From NCBI RefSeq assembly GCF_025370255.1, contig NZ_JAMTCD010000002.1, positions 294,888 through 358,887 of the forward strand: a stretch of 64,000 bases of DNA, written 5' to 3'. The first letter of the stretch is position 1; each line of letters begins with the position of its first letter. The stretch comes from Shewanella holmiensis. GTDB lineage: Bacteria; Pseudomonadota; Gammaproteobacteria; Enterobacterales; Shewanellaceae. The position numbers and the translations under genes are program-made. This document shows positions 9,150-20,635 of this stretch, piece after piece. The notes beneath the pieces were generated by a model. The model saw nothing but the letters and a program-made list of their open reading frames with translations, was not told where the DNA came from and did not search any database.

Positions 9150-10184
9150 GTGTTAACAAATCCATCTCAATTAATATTAAGAAACAGCGACGAATTTGCC
9201 GGTCTTAACCTGCTTATCATTAATTATGAGTCCGATACGTTAGCGCAGCAGTGCCTCGAAAGCGCCAAACAGGTTACCGCCTTGGCGTTAGACTTTCACC
9301 ATCACCTGGCCTTAGCACCTTTAGCAAATGACAACCTGCGCTGTTACTTTGGCCACAAATTACCCGACACGCTTGATGGTGAAAAATTTGATGCTGTCAT
9401 AGTGTATTTCCCTAAAGCCAAGCCCTTAGCAGAATACTTATTTACCCTAGCAGCCACTCATCTTAGTGACGACGGTTTATTACTTGTCGTCGGTGAAAAC
9501 AAAGGCGGGATTAAATCTGTTAGCAAATTACTGCCCGATTTTTTCAGCCCTGCAACCAAGCTTGATAATGCGCGACACAGTTTACTATATCGGGCCTTTT
9601 TAACCCGTTCTGCGCCTACATTAGTGATGCAAGATTGGATCAGCGAATATACTTTAACGACTCCGCAAGGTGATATTACTATTTGTAACTTTGTTGGGGT
9701 ATTTAGCGAGAAAAAGCTCGACCTTGGCACAGAGTTACTGCTGTCTCACCTTCCAAAATTAAGCGGGCGTGTATTAGATTTTGGCTGTGGCGCAGGCGTA
9801 ATTACCGTGGCATTACTCAAACAATACCCGGACCTGAACATTGAATGTATCGATATCAATGCAATGGCACTAGCATCATGTCAGTTGACCTTAAACGCCA
9901 ACAACATGCAGGCTAAAGTGTACCCATCGGACGGGTTTAACCAAATTAGCGATAAGTTTGACGGCATTATTTCTAACCCACCTTTTCATGATGGTTTAGA
10001 CAGTACCTTTGCTATCGCCAATGCGTTTGTTAGCCAAAGCGCCGCACGTTTAAATCCCAAAGGGGTTTGGCAAATTGTGGCAAATAGACATTTACCCTAT
10101 GCCGATAACATTGCCAAGGCTTTTGGCTCAGTCATAGTGCCTGCGGAAAACAACAAGTATAAATTGTACTTTCAAAAACTCTGA
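9150..10184 (+). CDS. rsmC: 16S rRNA (guanine1207-N2)-methyltransferase
   Basis: RsmC makes m2G1207 on the 30S subunit. This 344-residue protein matches the family's tandem arrangement of two related methyltransferase-fold halves. The N-terminal half lacks a clear SAM motif. The C-terminal half has [15 protein letters not shown] around residue 206 (SAM-binding motif I) and the catalytic motif ISNPPFHDG around 275 (NPPF). The start is GTG at 9150; no in-frame ATG lies near enough to replace it. A terminator lies just upstream, so it has its own promoter. Downstream 145 bp separate it from the DUF342 gene. Confidence 0.95.
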   Translation: MLTNPSQLILRNSDEFAGLNLLIINYESDTLAQQCLESAKQVTALALDFHHHLALAPLANDNLRCYFGHKLPDTLDGEKFDAVIVYFPKAKPLAEYLFTLAATHLSDDGLLLVVGENKGGIKSVSKLLPDFFSPATKLDNARHSLLYRAFLTRSAPTLVMQDWISEYTLTTPQGDITICNFVGVFSEKKLDLGTELLLSHLPKLSGRVLDFGCGAGVITVALLKQYPDLNIECIDINAMALASCQLTLNANNMQAKVYPSDGFNQISDKFDGIISNPPFHDGLDSTFAIANAFVSQSAARLNPKGVWQIVANRHLPYADNIAKAFGSVIVPAENNKYKLYFQKL

Positions 10185-10329
10185 ACCTGAAAGCTAGGTT
10201 AAAGGACACACTTTACAGCCCGCTACAGTCATTGATGCTGGATTATCAAGCTGAATTCGGCTAGATTTAGGCTATGTTGATATTTATCAAACCTAATATC
10301 TCAAATAAAAACAATAAACAAAGGATGTT

Positions 10330-11994
10330 ATGTTAGAACCTACTCTTGCCGTATTAAGTGCAGACCTATCAAAGGTCGAGCTGAGGCTTACCCCAAATAC
10401 TCACGGGCCGATTTCAACTGAGGATGTCACTCAGTTACTTAAGCAGCCTGAATTTGCGATGTTATTTCCGATCACCCCAGCTATTGATAAAGCCGTCAAC
10501 GAAGTTAACGCCCTTTATGGTCAAAATCCTGGTAAACACGAACTTTTTTTCACTATTGCTGAACGTAAAGATGGCACGATCAATATTAAAGTCAGCGATG
10601 ACAAAATGCATGCATCAATGACAATCACCTCTGCATGGGGTGGAAAAGACATTGTATTAGCTGATGTGTTGAACACCCTTAAAAGCCATAAAATTAAAAT
10701 GGGCTTAAGTAAGCCTAAAATCATGGCGTTGATGCAAAGGTTAGATATTTTACCGCCTGGCGAAAGCTGTGAAGGTGAAATTGCCACGGGCAAAGCTCCT
10801 GTTAATGGCGAACACGCCATATTAACCCGGAAAGTCCCGTTAGCCCGAGAAAGACTATTGCAACCTCAGGAGCGCGAAGATGGCTCTGTCGATATGCGAA
10901 ACCTCGGAGCGCAGGTTACCGTTAAACCCAATGATGTGTTAATGATTAAAAAGCCAGCTACCAATGGTGTAGCGGGTTATAACGTGCATGGTGATACCTT
11001 AAACCAAATCCCCGGCAAAGATCAGTTAATGATCCCCGGTGATGGTACCGCTTTGCATCCTAACGATGCCAATAAACTGATCGCCACTGTATCGGGTCAG
11101 CCGGTAGAAAACCGTAAAGGCATGCAAGTTGATGACGTACTACAAATTAAAAATGTCGATGTAAAATACGGTCATGTCGATTTTAAAGGCAGTATTTTAA
11201 TCACGGGTGATGTGCACGAAGGCATGGAAGTGAAGTCCAGCGGTGATATTACCGTAATGGGCTTTGTCGACTCCGCCACCCTTGAAGCTGAGGGCGACGT
11301 TATTGTCAGTAAAGGTGTCATTGGCCGATTAATTAAAGACCATGAGTTAAGCACCAAAATTTCAGCTCAGGGACAAATTTGTGCTCAGTTTGTGCAATAT
11401 TCTGAGTTAAAAGCCCAGGGTGAAATCCTAGTCACTAAACAGTTATTACATAGCCACTCAGAATCTGGCAGCACTATTACCGTCAGTGATGCAACGGGTA
11501 AACGGGGTGACTTAGTCGGCGGTAAAGCAACCGCTGCTAAAGGTATTCATGCTATTGCCTTTGGTGCAACGGCGGGAACAAAAACCGAATTATTTTGTGG
11601 TATGCAACAACAAGAACTAAAGCAAAGCTTAAAAGCATTAGATGAAAGTATTAAGCAATTAGTTGTCGCTGGGCTTGATATCGAATCAAGATTAAGAAAA
11701 CTACCCCCCAAGACAGAATGGCAAAATGATGCAGGGATGATTGAGCAAGTGAAAATGATGCTTGATCAAAAAAATCAGATTGCCGCTGAACGTTTGAAAG
11801 AAGAAATTGAATTCGAACAAATTAAAAATGAAGTCGAAGATTATTACGATAAATATTTTATTAAAGCAGGCCGAAATATATTCGCCAACGTTGAGGTGCA
11901 TATTGGTAATGCCCAAAACCGTACTCAACGTGAGCACGGCCCTTGTGTTGTAAAAAACATTAATGCTGAAATCAGTTATGACTACAGCAAGTAA
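10330..11994 (+). CDS. FapA family (DUF342) protein
   Basis: A 554-residue protein with the DUF342/FapA architecture. An N-terminal alpha/beta region (about 1-170) is followed by a beta-helix of repeated short strands: VDFKGSILITGDVHEGMEV, SSGDITVMGFV, AEGDVIVSKGVIG, AQGQICAQFV, each quoted in part. A C-terminal coiled coil covers about 430-520. Members have been linked to flagellar or chemotaxis regulation and to surface-associated functions in other bacteria; the biochemical role is not settled. An AAAGGATG ribosome-binding site precedes the ATG. No flagellar genes lie beside it, so context does not help with function. Confidence 0.85.
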   Translation: MLEPTLAVLSADLSKVELRLTPNTHGPISTEDVTQLLKQPEFAMLFPITPAIDKAVNEVNALYGQNPGKHELFFTIAERKDGTINIKVSDDKMHASMTITSAWGGKDIVLADVLNTLKSHKIKMGLSKPKIMALMQRLDILPPGESCEGEIATGKAPVNGEHAILTRKVPLARERLLQPQEREDGSVDMRNLGAQVTVKPNDVLMIKKPATNGVAGYNVHGDTLNQIPGKDQLMIPGDGTALHPNDANKLIATVSGQPVENRKGMQVDDVLQIKNVDVKYGHVDFKGSILITGDVHEGMEVKSSGDITVMGFVDSATLEAEGDVIVSKGVIGRLIKDHELSTKISAQGQICAQFVQYSELKAQGEILVTKQLLHSHSESGSTITVSDATGKRGDLVGGKATAAKGIHAIAFGATAGTKTELFCGMQQQELKQSLKALDESIKQLVVAGLDIESRLRKLPPKTEWQNDAGMIEQVKMMLDQKNQIAAERLKEEIEFEQIKNEVEDYYDKYFIKAGRNIFANVEVHIGNAQNRTQREHGPCVVKNINAEISYDYSK

Positions 11995-12051
11995 ATCAGG
12001 AAGCCACTAACGTTATGAACACGTATTATCCTGCTAAGTGTGTTCACAGCC

Positions 12052-12381
12052 ATGGATAATGTCCACTGGCCAGCCATCGTGCAACTGCATTTGCACGATG
12101 AGCTCATCTACATAAACACCCCTCAAGCGTGGCAAGACTTTCTTATCACTGATGCGATCCATCTGGTGACCGAAGACCTACTGATTGACAGTAGCGGCCA
12201 AAGCTATTCATTTTGTCAGCAAGCAAATCAGCACAGTCTTACCCCCTCTGGTAAGTTAACCGTCAGCCAGTTTATCCCTGTAGTACAACAATTTGCTCAA
12301 TTACAGGGGCATTGCTGCAGCAGTAAGCTGATGTTTACCAGCTTCGAACAAGGTTTTGCGATAATAGATCAGCTAGATTGA
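12052..12381 (+). CDS. Small conserved protein, DUF4144-like
   Basis: A soluble protein of about 109 residues starting at ATG 12052 (a GTG at 12040 in the same frame would add four residues). It reads as an alternating beta/alpha fold with HLHDELIYINTPQAW near the N-terminus and SKLMFTSFEQGFAIID at the C-terminus. It resembles what I remember of the DUF4144 family of Shewanella and Vibrio; this is recognition by eye only. A short frame of 14 codons starting at ATG 12015 has the better ribosome-binding site (AGGAAG) and stops across the CDS start, so translational coupling is possible. It sits between the DUF342 gene and an M50 protease. Confidence 0.6.
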   Translation: MDNVHWPAIVQLHLHDELIYINTPQAWQDFLITDAIHLVTEDLLIDSSGQSYSFCQQANQHSLTPSGKLTVSQFIPVVQQFAQLQGHCCSSKLMFTSFEQGFAIIDQLD

Positions 12382-12445
12382 TTGAGCTATTGCTAACCCT
12401 CTGGCAAAATAGGGCTAATTTTAGTGAGTGAACTTGAGAGTGTGC

Positions 12446-13597
12446 ATGGAGTTATTAAATATTGAGTGTTTGGGTAAACGGTTACGTTTAGAAGGCTCAA
12501 TGGCAGGTTGGCAACAGTTATTCTGGGACAATCAACTGGTATCGCAAAAATCAGCCTCACCAGATAACCAAGTATTTAATATTCATCAATTTGAGTTAAC
12601 CTTACAGCCATCGTCGCCCCCTTCAGATGAGGCTTTATCACAACCGCTCCAAACTGACACCCTAGTTGAAACTCACCTAAAAAAAATTCCCGTCCGTCTT
12701 GAAGTCGACGTTAAATGGCAGCCATTTAATCTTCAATATTGTGTATTAATTGATGAAGAACAGGTTAGTCAAGGACAGCGCACCACTAAAGATATTGAAC
12801 AACAAGTACCTGAAATCCCAACACCCAAAGCCAACAAAATCAGCATAGTGGGCTTAGCCTCATTAGGTTTTAAACTATTAAAAAGCGCTAAGGTGGTGAA
12901 AGCCTTGTTAGCCGGAGCCAGTGTTGCCGCTTATTCATGGCTATTCTCTATTGAATTCGCCCTCGCCTTAATTGCCTGTTTAGTATTTCATGAATATGGC
13001 CACATTAGAGCTATGAAGCACTTTGGCATGAAAACCAAAGGTATCTATTTAATCCCCTTTATGGGCGGTTTAGCCTTAAGCGATGAGCGAATTAACACCC
13101 GCTGGCAAGATGTGGTTATCTCCATCATGGGGCCAACTTTTGGTTTGTTTTTGTCTATCGCTTGCTTGGTAGCTTACTGGATCACCGGCAATGTTTTTTT
13201 TGCCGGCGTAGCCGCCTTTAACGCGTTACTCAACCTGTTTAATCTGTTGCCTATTCTGCCATTAGATGGTGGCCATATTTTAAAAAGCATCAGCTTTTCG
13301 ATGAATAGCGTCACAGGGTTAATCGCCTGTGTTGCCGGAGCCGCTATTGGGGTATTTATCAGTTACAGCTTAGGCTTAGCCTTGTTAGGTTTCTTATTAT
13401 TAATTGGTAGTGTAGAGATTGTTTTTGAATGGCGCGGTCGTCATCAAAGTCATTTGTTACCGCTAGACCGTTATGGACAGATCTTTTCAGCTATTTGGTA
13501 TTTGCTAACCGTTAGTGCGTTAATCGGCATTATTTGGGTTATTGCGGGTACGGGTGATGATATGCTGCGGATGCCGCTAGAGATATTAAAAAGCTAA
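12446..13597 (+). CDS. Site-2 protease family (M50) membrane metalloprotease
   Basis: S2P/M50 proteases cut substrates within the membrane using zinc. The start is taken as ATG 12446 (a GTG at 12428 would add six residues). A soluble N-terminal region of about 135 residues, with PilZ/beta-rich character and a Pro-rich linker, precedes the membrane part. The zinc motif HExxH is FHEYGH in the second hydrophobic segment. The second conserved motif, LLPILPLDGGHI, provides the Asp ligand. At least six hydrophobic segments follow. The N-terminal soluble domain may bind substrate. It follows the small DUF4144-like gene by 64 bp and may share its transcript. The target protein is unknown. Confidence 0.85.
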   Translation: MELLNIECLGKRLRLEGSMAGWQQLFWDNQLVSQKSASPDNQVFNIHQFELTLQPSSPPSDEALSQPLQTDTLVETHLKKIPVRLEVDVKWQPFNLQYCVLIDEEQVSQGQRTTKDIEQQVPEIPTPKANKISIVGLASLGFKLLKSAKVVKALLAGASVAAYSWLFSIEFALALIACLVFHEYGHIRAMKHFGMKTKGIYLIPFMGGLALSDERINTRWQDVVISIMGPTFGLFLSIACLVAYWITGNVFFAGVAAFNALLNLFNLLPILPLDGGHILKSISFSMNSVTGLIACVAGAAIGVFISYSLGLALLGFLLLIGSVEIVFEWRGRHQSHLLPLDRYGQIFSAIWYLLTVSALIGIIWVIAGTGDDMLRMPLEILKS

Positions 13598-13886
13598 TTG
13601 ATATGAAGTGAGTTTGAGGTGTGTTTGAAATTTATTGAAGCCGCCTCAACTTACTTTTTGGTAAACTTCCAACGACCGTTAAACCGCTTTTTATGCCGTT
13701 TTATATACATCAGGAGTCCAAAGCTCCATTACAAAATGGTGGGAGATCCAGACACTGCGAATGTCACCCACAATCGCCGATAATCATCGTTCACCCAACG
13801 TTTAAAAACTCATTTGCTCAAGATTTTTGGCAAACTTGGCTAAGGCTGGCAAACTAGGGGGAGACCCCGTTAACTATAAGCTTTCG
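13598..13886. other. Intergenic junction before the G+C-rich block; no intact gene
   Basis: About 290 bp without a convincing gene. On the minus strand a 20-codon Lys/Arg-rich frame (13651-13710, ending FNGRWKFTKK) looks like the tail of a lost gene but is too short to judge. No terminator is obvious after the M50 gene. The region marks the change from AT-rich DNA to the more G+C-rich Lrp/transporter segment. Confidence 0.4.
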
Positions 13887-14387
13887 ATGATAGATACTCA
13901 CCCATACAAACTTGATCAACTCGACTTAACCATTTTGCGTTTACTGCAAACCCACGGCAGGTTATCTAACCTCGAACTGGCTAATAGGGTCGGCTTGTCG
14001 CCTTCCCCTTGCTCGCGCCGTGTTAAAGGCCTAGAAGAGGCCGGTTATATTGCCGATTATACGACGCGTCTGTCGGCGGATAAGTTCAACCTACATTTGA
14101 CCGCTTATATCCATGTGCGGATGGAAAAACACACGCCGGCGATCCTCAATCAATTTGAAAATAATGTACTGTCCTACGAAGAAGTCCAAGAATGCGCGCT
14201 GCTCACAGGTTCAGAAGCCGACTACCAACTTAAAGTGCTAGTACAAGATATGGCGCACTTTCGCACTTTCCTGTTAGATAAACTGACGACAAATGTGCAT
14301 ATCGCGGGTGTGCATTCCAGCTTTGTGTTGAAAAAGGTCAAAGACCACACCGCCATTCCCTTAAGCCATATCAACATTCAACCATAA
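13887..14387 (+). CDS. Lrp/AsnC-family transcriptional regulator
   Basis: Taken from ATG 13887, the protein is 166 residues, normal for Lrp/AsnC. A TTG 60 bases upstream would add 20 residues that do not look conserved. The N-terminal helix-turn-helix spans about residues 8-60 (LDLTILRLLQTHGR, then LELANRVGLSPSPCSRR), and the C-terminal RAM effector domain covers about 70-150 (ECALLTGSEADYQLKV). Such proteins are feast/famine regulators responding to amino acids. It lies 366 bp upstream of an NSS transporter on the same strand, so it plausibly controls amino-acid uptake by that transporter. Codon use is richer in G and C than in the flanking genes, suggesting transfer. Confidence 0.9.
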   Translation: MIDTHPYKLDQLDLTILRLLQTHGRLSNLELANRVGLSPSPCSRRVKGLEEAGYIADYTTRLSADKFNLHLTAYIHVRMEKHTPAILNQFENNVLSYEEVQECALLTGSEADYQLKVLVQDMAHFRTFLLDKLTTNVHIAGVHSSFVLKKVKDHTAIPLSHINIQP

Positions 14388-14544
14388 GCTCTGTAAAAGA
14401 TACCGCGTCAGACACAGGGTGCTGCGACATCTCAGACTTATCAAGTTCCAGTAGCAGCTTAGGTAAAGTCATAACGTCAAAATAGCTACGAAACATCTGC
14501 CGTGCGGTATTTTTTTGACCGTAAGAACACAATTTATGGCATTT
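14371..14544 (-). pseudogene. Possible 3' remnant of a lost gene between the Lrp and NSS genes
   Basis: A minus-strand frame stays open for 57 codons (14544 down to the TGA at 14371), with ATG 14496 the only good internal start. The translation looks protein-like (MFRSYFDVMTLPKLLLEL, then DKSEMSQHP) but has no ribosome-binding site and stops inside the 3' end of the Lrp-type gene. I do not recognise the family. It could be the truncated C-terminus of a gene lost when the neighbouring block was acquired, or chance. Confidence 0.3.
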
Positions 14545-14753
14545 TTATCATCGCTATTATTCACTAATGCAAGGTCGCTAGCTGAAGCTATCAGCAATAT
14601 AGTCTTGTATAAAACCCTCAAGAGAAATATAACACCAACATATTTGTATATTAAGAATAAAAATTGCCAAGCGACACTAATTCAACGCACTTAAATTGCG
14701 TTGAATTTCTTATTTATCCGTCTAAGATAAGCCCTCTTTTTACTGGAGGTACA

Positions 14754-16118
14754 ATGCAATCTGCCAATGCAAGCTCGACTAATCATTTCAGCTCACGCTT
14801 AGGTTTTATCATGGCGGCAGCCGGTAGCGCCGTCGGCGTCAGCAACATTTGGGCATTCCCCACTCAAGCAGCTACCCATGGTGGCGGCGCCTTTTTACTG
14901 GTTTACCTCGTGCTCATTTTTATCCTAGGTATTCCCATGCTGATGGCCGAACTCATGATAGGTCGCCACGGACAAACCAACCCCGCTGATGCCTTGGGCA
15001 AACTGGGCTTCAATGGGCTCACCCGTAGTTTAGGTAAGGCCATAGGTTTGATTTCCATTGTCACAGCGGGATTAATCTATAGCTTCTACGGTATTCTTTC
15101 AGGCTGGTTTGTCAGCAACGCCATCGCGCCCATTGCCAAGGCTTTGGGCTCGAACGATACCGCCGCTTGGTTAGTGGATTTCTCGCTGTCGCGCAATCTC
15201 GTGTTCACACTAATCTTTAGTGTGATAGTGTTTCTGGTATTGCTGCAAGGCGTGCAAGAAGGCATAGAAAAATGGTCGAAACGCTTAATGCCGTTATTGT
15301 TGATCATGCTTATCGCAGGCGTGGCCTATATCTTCACCCTTAATGGCGCAAGCGAAGGCATTAGCGCACTATTAATACCTAATTTTGCCAAGGCACTGGC
15401 GCCAGATACTTTGATCAGTGCGCTCGGACAAACCTTCTTCTCTCTCACCATAGGCACGGGTGCCATGATGGTTTATGGCAGCTATTTAAGCCAGAAAGAG
15501 AATATCGCCAAGCTGACCGTCTGGGTTGCCTTTACCGACAGCGGCATTGCCTTTCTCGCCGCTTTTTTGATTATTCCCGCCATGTATGTGGCCCAACATA
15601 ATGGCGTGGAGATTTTTAACGCCGAGGGTAAGTTGCTCGATTCTGATGCATTGGTGTTTACTGTTTTACCCGCCTTATTCTCGACCTTAGGCGACACGGC
15701 CAATCTTATCATCAGTGTGGTTTTCTTTATTCTGCTGATCATCGCTGGCCTGACTTCTGCCATGTCAATCGCCGAAGTCCCAACTAGCTATGTGATGCAG
15801 AAATTCGGACTCAGCCGTCAACGCGCCACCTTGATCATCGGCCTATTGCTGACCTCATTATCCCTATTGCTGGCGGTATTTTTTGAGACGCTATTTAGCT
15901 TCACTATCATGCTGACCACACAAATCGCCCAGCCGCTAGTAGCCCTCGGCATTGCAATTTATTTAGGTTGGATTTGGCGCCAAACACTATTACTTAAAGC
16001 GATTAGTGAACAAGATGGTATCGATACCACAGGAGTCTTCTGGCGCATTTGGCCAAGGTACGTGAAGTATGTGTGCCCTTTGCTGATTATCGCTATCGCC
16101 ATCAGACAATTTGTATAA
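14754..16118 (+). CDS. Sodium-dependent transporter, neurotransmitter:sodium symporter (NSS/SNF) family
   Basis: NSS proteins import amino acids or related amines with Na+ and share the LeuT fold. Starting at ATG 14754, which has a strong GGAGGT site 4 bases upstream, the protein is 454 residues with about eleven or twelve hydrophobic segments. The hallmark first helix is present as RLGFIMAAAGSAVGVSNIWAFP (quoted in part: AAAGSAVGVSNIWAFP), followed by GGGAFLLVYL. The frame extends 30 codons upstream but that part looks non-coding. It probably works with the adjacent Lrp-type regulator on an amino-acid substrate; the exact substrate cannot be read from sequence. A terminator follows 20 bp after the stop. 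Confidence 0.92.
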   Translation: MQSANASSTNHFSSRLGFIMAAAGSAVGVSNIWAFPTQAATHGGGAFLLVYLVLIFILGIPMLMAELMIGRHGQTNPADALGKLGFNGLTRSLGKAIGLISIVTAGLIYSFYGILSGWFVSNAIAPIAKALGSNDTAAWLVDFSLSRNLVFTLIFSVIVFLVLLQGVQEGIEKWSKRLMPLLLIMLIAGVAYIFTLNGASEGISALLIPNFAKALAPDTLISALGQTFFSLTIGTGAMMVYGSYLSQKENIAKLTVWVAFTDSGIAFLAAFLIIPAMYVAQHNGVEIFNAEGKLLDSDALVFTVLPALFSTLGDTANLIISVVFFILLIIAGLTSAMSIAEVPTSYVMQKFGLSRQRATLIIGLLLTSLSLLLAVFFETLFSFTIMLTTQIAQPLVALGIAIYLGWIWRQTLLLKAISEQDGIDTTGVFWRIWPRYVKYVCPLLIIAIAIRQFV

Positions 16119-16137
16119 CCTCTTTCAAATCTAAAAT

Positions 16138-16160
16138 GCCCGCTAAGTGCGGGTTTTTTA
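16138..16160 (+). terminator. Rho-independent terminator after the NSS transporter
   Basis: CCCGC/GCGGG stem (16139-16143 and 16149-16153) with a 5-base loop followed by six T residues. Confidence 0.85.
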
Positions 16161-16161
16161 T

Positions 16162-16251
16162 TTAGCAATCGATGATCTCATTAACGTCTTCGAAATAATC
16201 AAAGCCTTGCCACCGCCAATGGTGAATACGATGACTGCGGTATTTGTCAAT
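16162..16251 (-). pseudogene. Possible C-terminal gene remnant
   Basis: A minus-strand frame of 29 codons bounded by stops, reading in part RSHRIHHWRWQGFDYFED and then VNEIIDC. The composition (Trp, His, acidic tail) looks coding, but there is no start or upstream part. It converges on the NSS terminator. It may be the tail of a gene removed when this block was assembled; a chance frame is equally possible. Confidence 0.25.
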
Positions 16252-16555
16252 TTATCAATAAAGTTGAACGGCTACGAAGACTAACCTCAAGAGATTTAGG
16301 CTGAAGAACCCTACCCAAAAGACTACTCCAAAATCCTAATAATTAATTTTTTAACCTTTAAGTATTTTTTGACACTAAATTTTTAAAATACAAATTAAAA
16401 ACCAAATTACAATTACTTAAACAAAAACAAACAAGGTTATCTAATGTGAATATCTGTCAAAAAACCATCGCGTTAAAAATATTTATCCTAATAGTATTAT
16501 TTTATTGCATTTTCGTAAAATTTAAGCTTATTCTAATAAACCAGTGACAACGCTG
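16252..16555. other. AT-rich intergenic region upstream of the chitinase riboswitch
   Basis: About 300 bp very rich in A and T with no supported frame. It should contain the chitinase promoter, because the riboswitch begins near 16561. TATAAT-like and TTGACA-like words are too common in this background to name one. Confidence 0.4.
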
Positions 16556-16557
16556 TC

Positions 16558-16650
16558 ATTTGGTTGAGAAAGGCAAACCAATTGAAAGATTGGGACGCAA
16601 AGCCTCCGGTCTAAGGGTCGTTTTTACCTATGATAGCGGGGACACCACAG
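16558..16650 (+). promoter_or_regulatory. Cyclic di-GMP-I (GEMM-I) riboswitch upstream of chitinase
   Basis: The conserved core of the class I cyclic di-GMP aptamer can be read directly: GGCAAACC at 16572-16579, a GAAA tetraloop at 16584-16587, GGGACGCAAAGCCTCCGG at 16592-16609, CTA, and the 3' part TAGCGGGG at 16634-16641. P1 can form between TGGT near 16561 and ACCA near 16644. The match to the Vibrio cholerae Vc2 aptamer is close in every conserved block. A hairpin (16661-16666 with 16676-16681, TCATGC/GCATGA) followed by GTTTTA lies just downstream and could be part of the expression platform. The regulated gene is the chitinase 100 bp further on. Confidence 0.93.
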
Positions 16651-16743
16651 GGATCCTTCTTCATGCATTTTTTACGCATGAGTTTTAGAAATAACAGCTG
16701 TCCTGTTCGCGTTTTTGCCTTATTGGTTTAATTAATTCAATAG

Positions 16744-19350
<2,607 letters not shown>

Positions 19351-19380
19351 GTTAACGGGTTTGTATCACTTACCATAAAT

Positions 19381-19415
19381 AAAAAGCTCTGCAATTTTGC
19401 AGAGCTTTTTATTTG
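19381..19415 (+). terminator. Rho-independent terminator after the chitinase
   Basis: Perfect 14-bp arms, AAAAAGCTCTGCAA at 19381-19394 and TTGCAGAGCTTTTT at 19397-19410, with a 2-base loop and flanking T residues. Confidence 0.92.
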
Positions 19416-19501
19416 AAAATAGTGAGCGCTCGAGTGCAGATTCAATACCTTCTATACAATAGAATTTTATACAGCTTTAACCCTCAGGTTCAATTGCATC
19501 A

Positions 19502-20617
19502 CTAACATGGGAATTCAAACACATTAGTCATCACTTTATACAACTCTGTCCCTTGATGCACTGACGCCGAGGCGAAGTGCAAAATAGGCACGCAGTCTTT
19601 ATCTAAACTCAGCGACGTACACGCCTTGTCTGAACCATATAAATCTAAACGTAATATATTCACCAACGTATTGCCAGCCAATAATGGCTCGCCCACTTTA
19701 GCGCAATACTCGACCATGCCAGATTGCGGTGCATGAAATTTTTTATAATCCTTTAAGTAACATGCATAACGCGGCATTTTAGCAGGTTGAACAGCTTCTT
19801 GAATAACACCGCGATGGCTTAAATACGCCATAATACCTTTAGCATCGACCAGCGCATCAGCCATATCAATCCTCTCTTGACTAGCAAGTTCAAGAGTAAA
19901 AGCTGCCACAGGCACATCGAAATGACGGCCTTGACTGGCCGCATATTCAGTGAGTTGCCACCAGGGACAAAAAGCCGCCTCGTCCATGGCGCCGCCAAAA
20001 CTGTTAGGTATGATCAAACTGTAAGGTATGGAGAAAAACTTAGCTGAGTCCATGTCGTATTCTGGGCAGTACAAATGTTTACAGGATTTTGGCCCAGTGT
20101 GCAGATCTAAAACAATATCAGCACTGTGAGCCAAAGATTGTAAATTCACCGCTAAACGGTGACCTGTGGTGATGCCCCAAGGCTGTTGTAGCTTGGTATG
20201 ACAAGCCTCTGTTAGCGTCGCTTTAAACGATTTAATCAGCTCGTCATTAGGTAAATCTTGATGCTGTTTATACCAGGCTGCTATGTCGATTTTATGATCT
20301 AAATATTCACGATTCCAGTTAACCCCTGTAATGGGGTCAAATCGACCTAAGGTAAACTCACCACTTTTTTGGTTAATACCTAGCGGGTTCGCCAAAGGGG
20401 CAAATACGATATCCCCTAATACATGACAGTTTTCTAACAGGGTCATCAGCTGGTAAATCACGGCATTACCTTGCACTTCAGCGCCATGCACATTGGCCTG
20501 TACATACACTGTCGGAGCACGGTTATCTGTGCCTTTAAAAGTAAATAAAGGCACGCTGAGTACTTGGCCTGCGGCAAGTTCACCGACATTCAGAGCGCTA
20601 GTTATTGCTTTGGTCAT
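19502..20617 (-). CDS. Succinylglutamate desuccinylase/aspartoacylase family zinc hydrolase
   Basis: A 371-residue member of the M14-like AstE/AspA family, zinc amidohydrolases that release acyl groups or open peptide bonds. Zinc-binding elements are visible: NVHGAEVQGN near residues 45-54 (His and Glu) and VLDLHTGP near 165 (His). The ATG at 20617 is chosen because GGAG lies 7 bases upstream; a GTG at 20632 is in frame but its spacing is poor. It starts about 20 bases after the lysC stop codon and is probably co-transcribed with it under the lysine riboswitch. That suggests a role near aspartate-family or lysine metabolism, for example removing an acyl group from an amino acid. The substrate is not known. 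Confidence 0.85.
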   Translation of the reverse strand: MTKAITSALNVGELAAGQVLSVPLFTFKGTDNRAPTVYVQANVHGAEVQGNAVIYQLMTLLENCHVLGDIVFAPLANPLGINQKSGEFTLGRFDPITGVNWNREYLDHKIDIAAWYKQHQDLPNDELIKSFKATLTEACHTKLQQPWGITTGHRLAVNLQSLAHSADIVLDLHTGPKSCKHLYCPEYDMDSAKFFSIPYSLIIPNSFGGAMDEAAFCPWWQLTEYAASQGRHFDVPVAAFTLELASQERIDMADALVDAKGIMAYLSHRGVIQEAVQPAKMPRYACYLKDYKKFHAPQSGMVEYCAKVGEPLLAGNTLVNILRLDLYGSDKACTSLSLDKDCVPILHFASASVHQGTELYKVMTNVFEFPC

Positions 20618-20635
20618 TAATGACTCCGTCACCCA

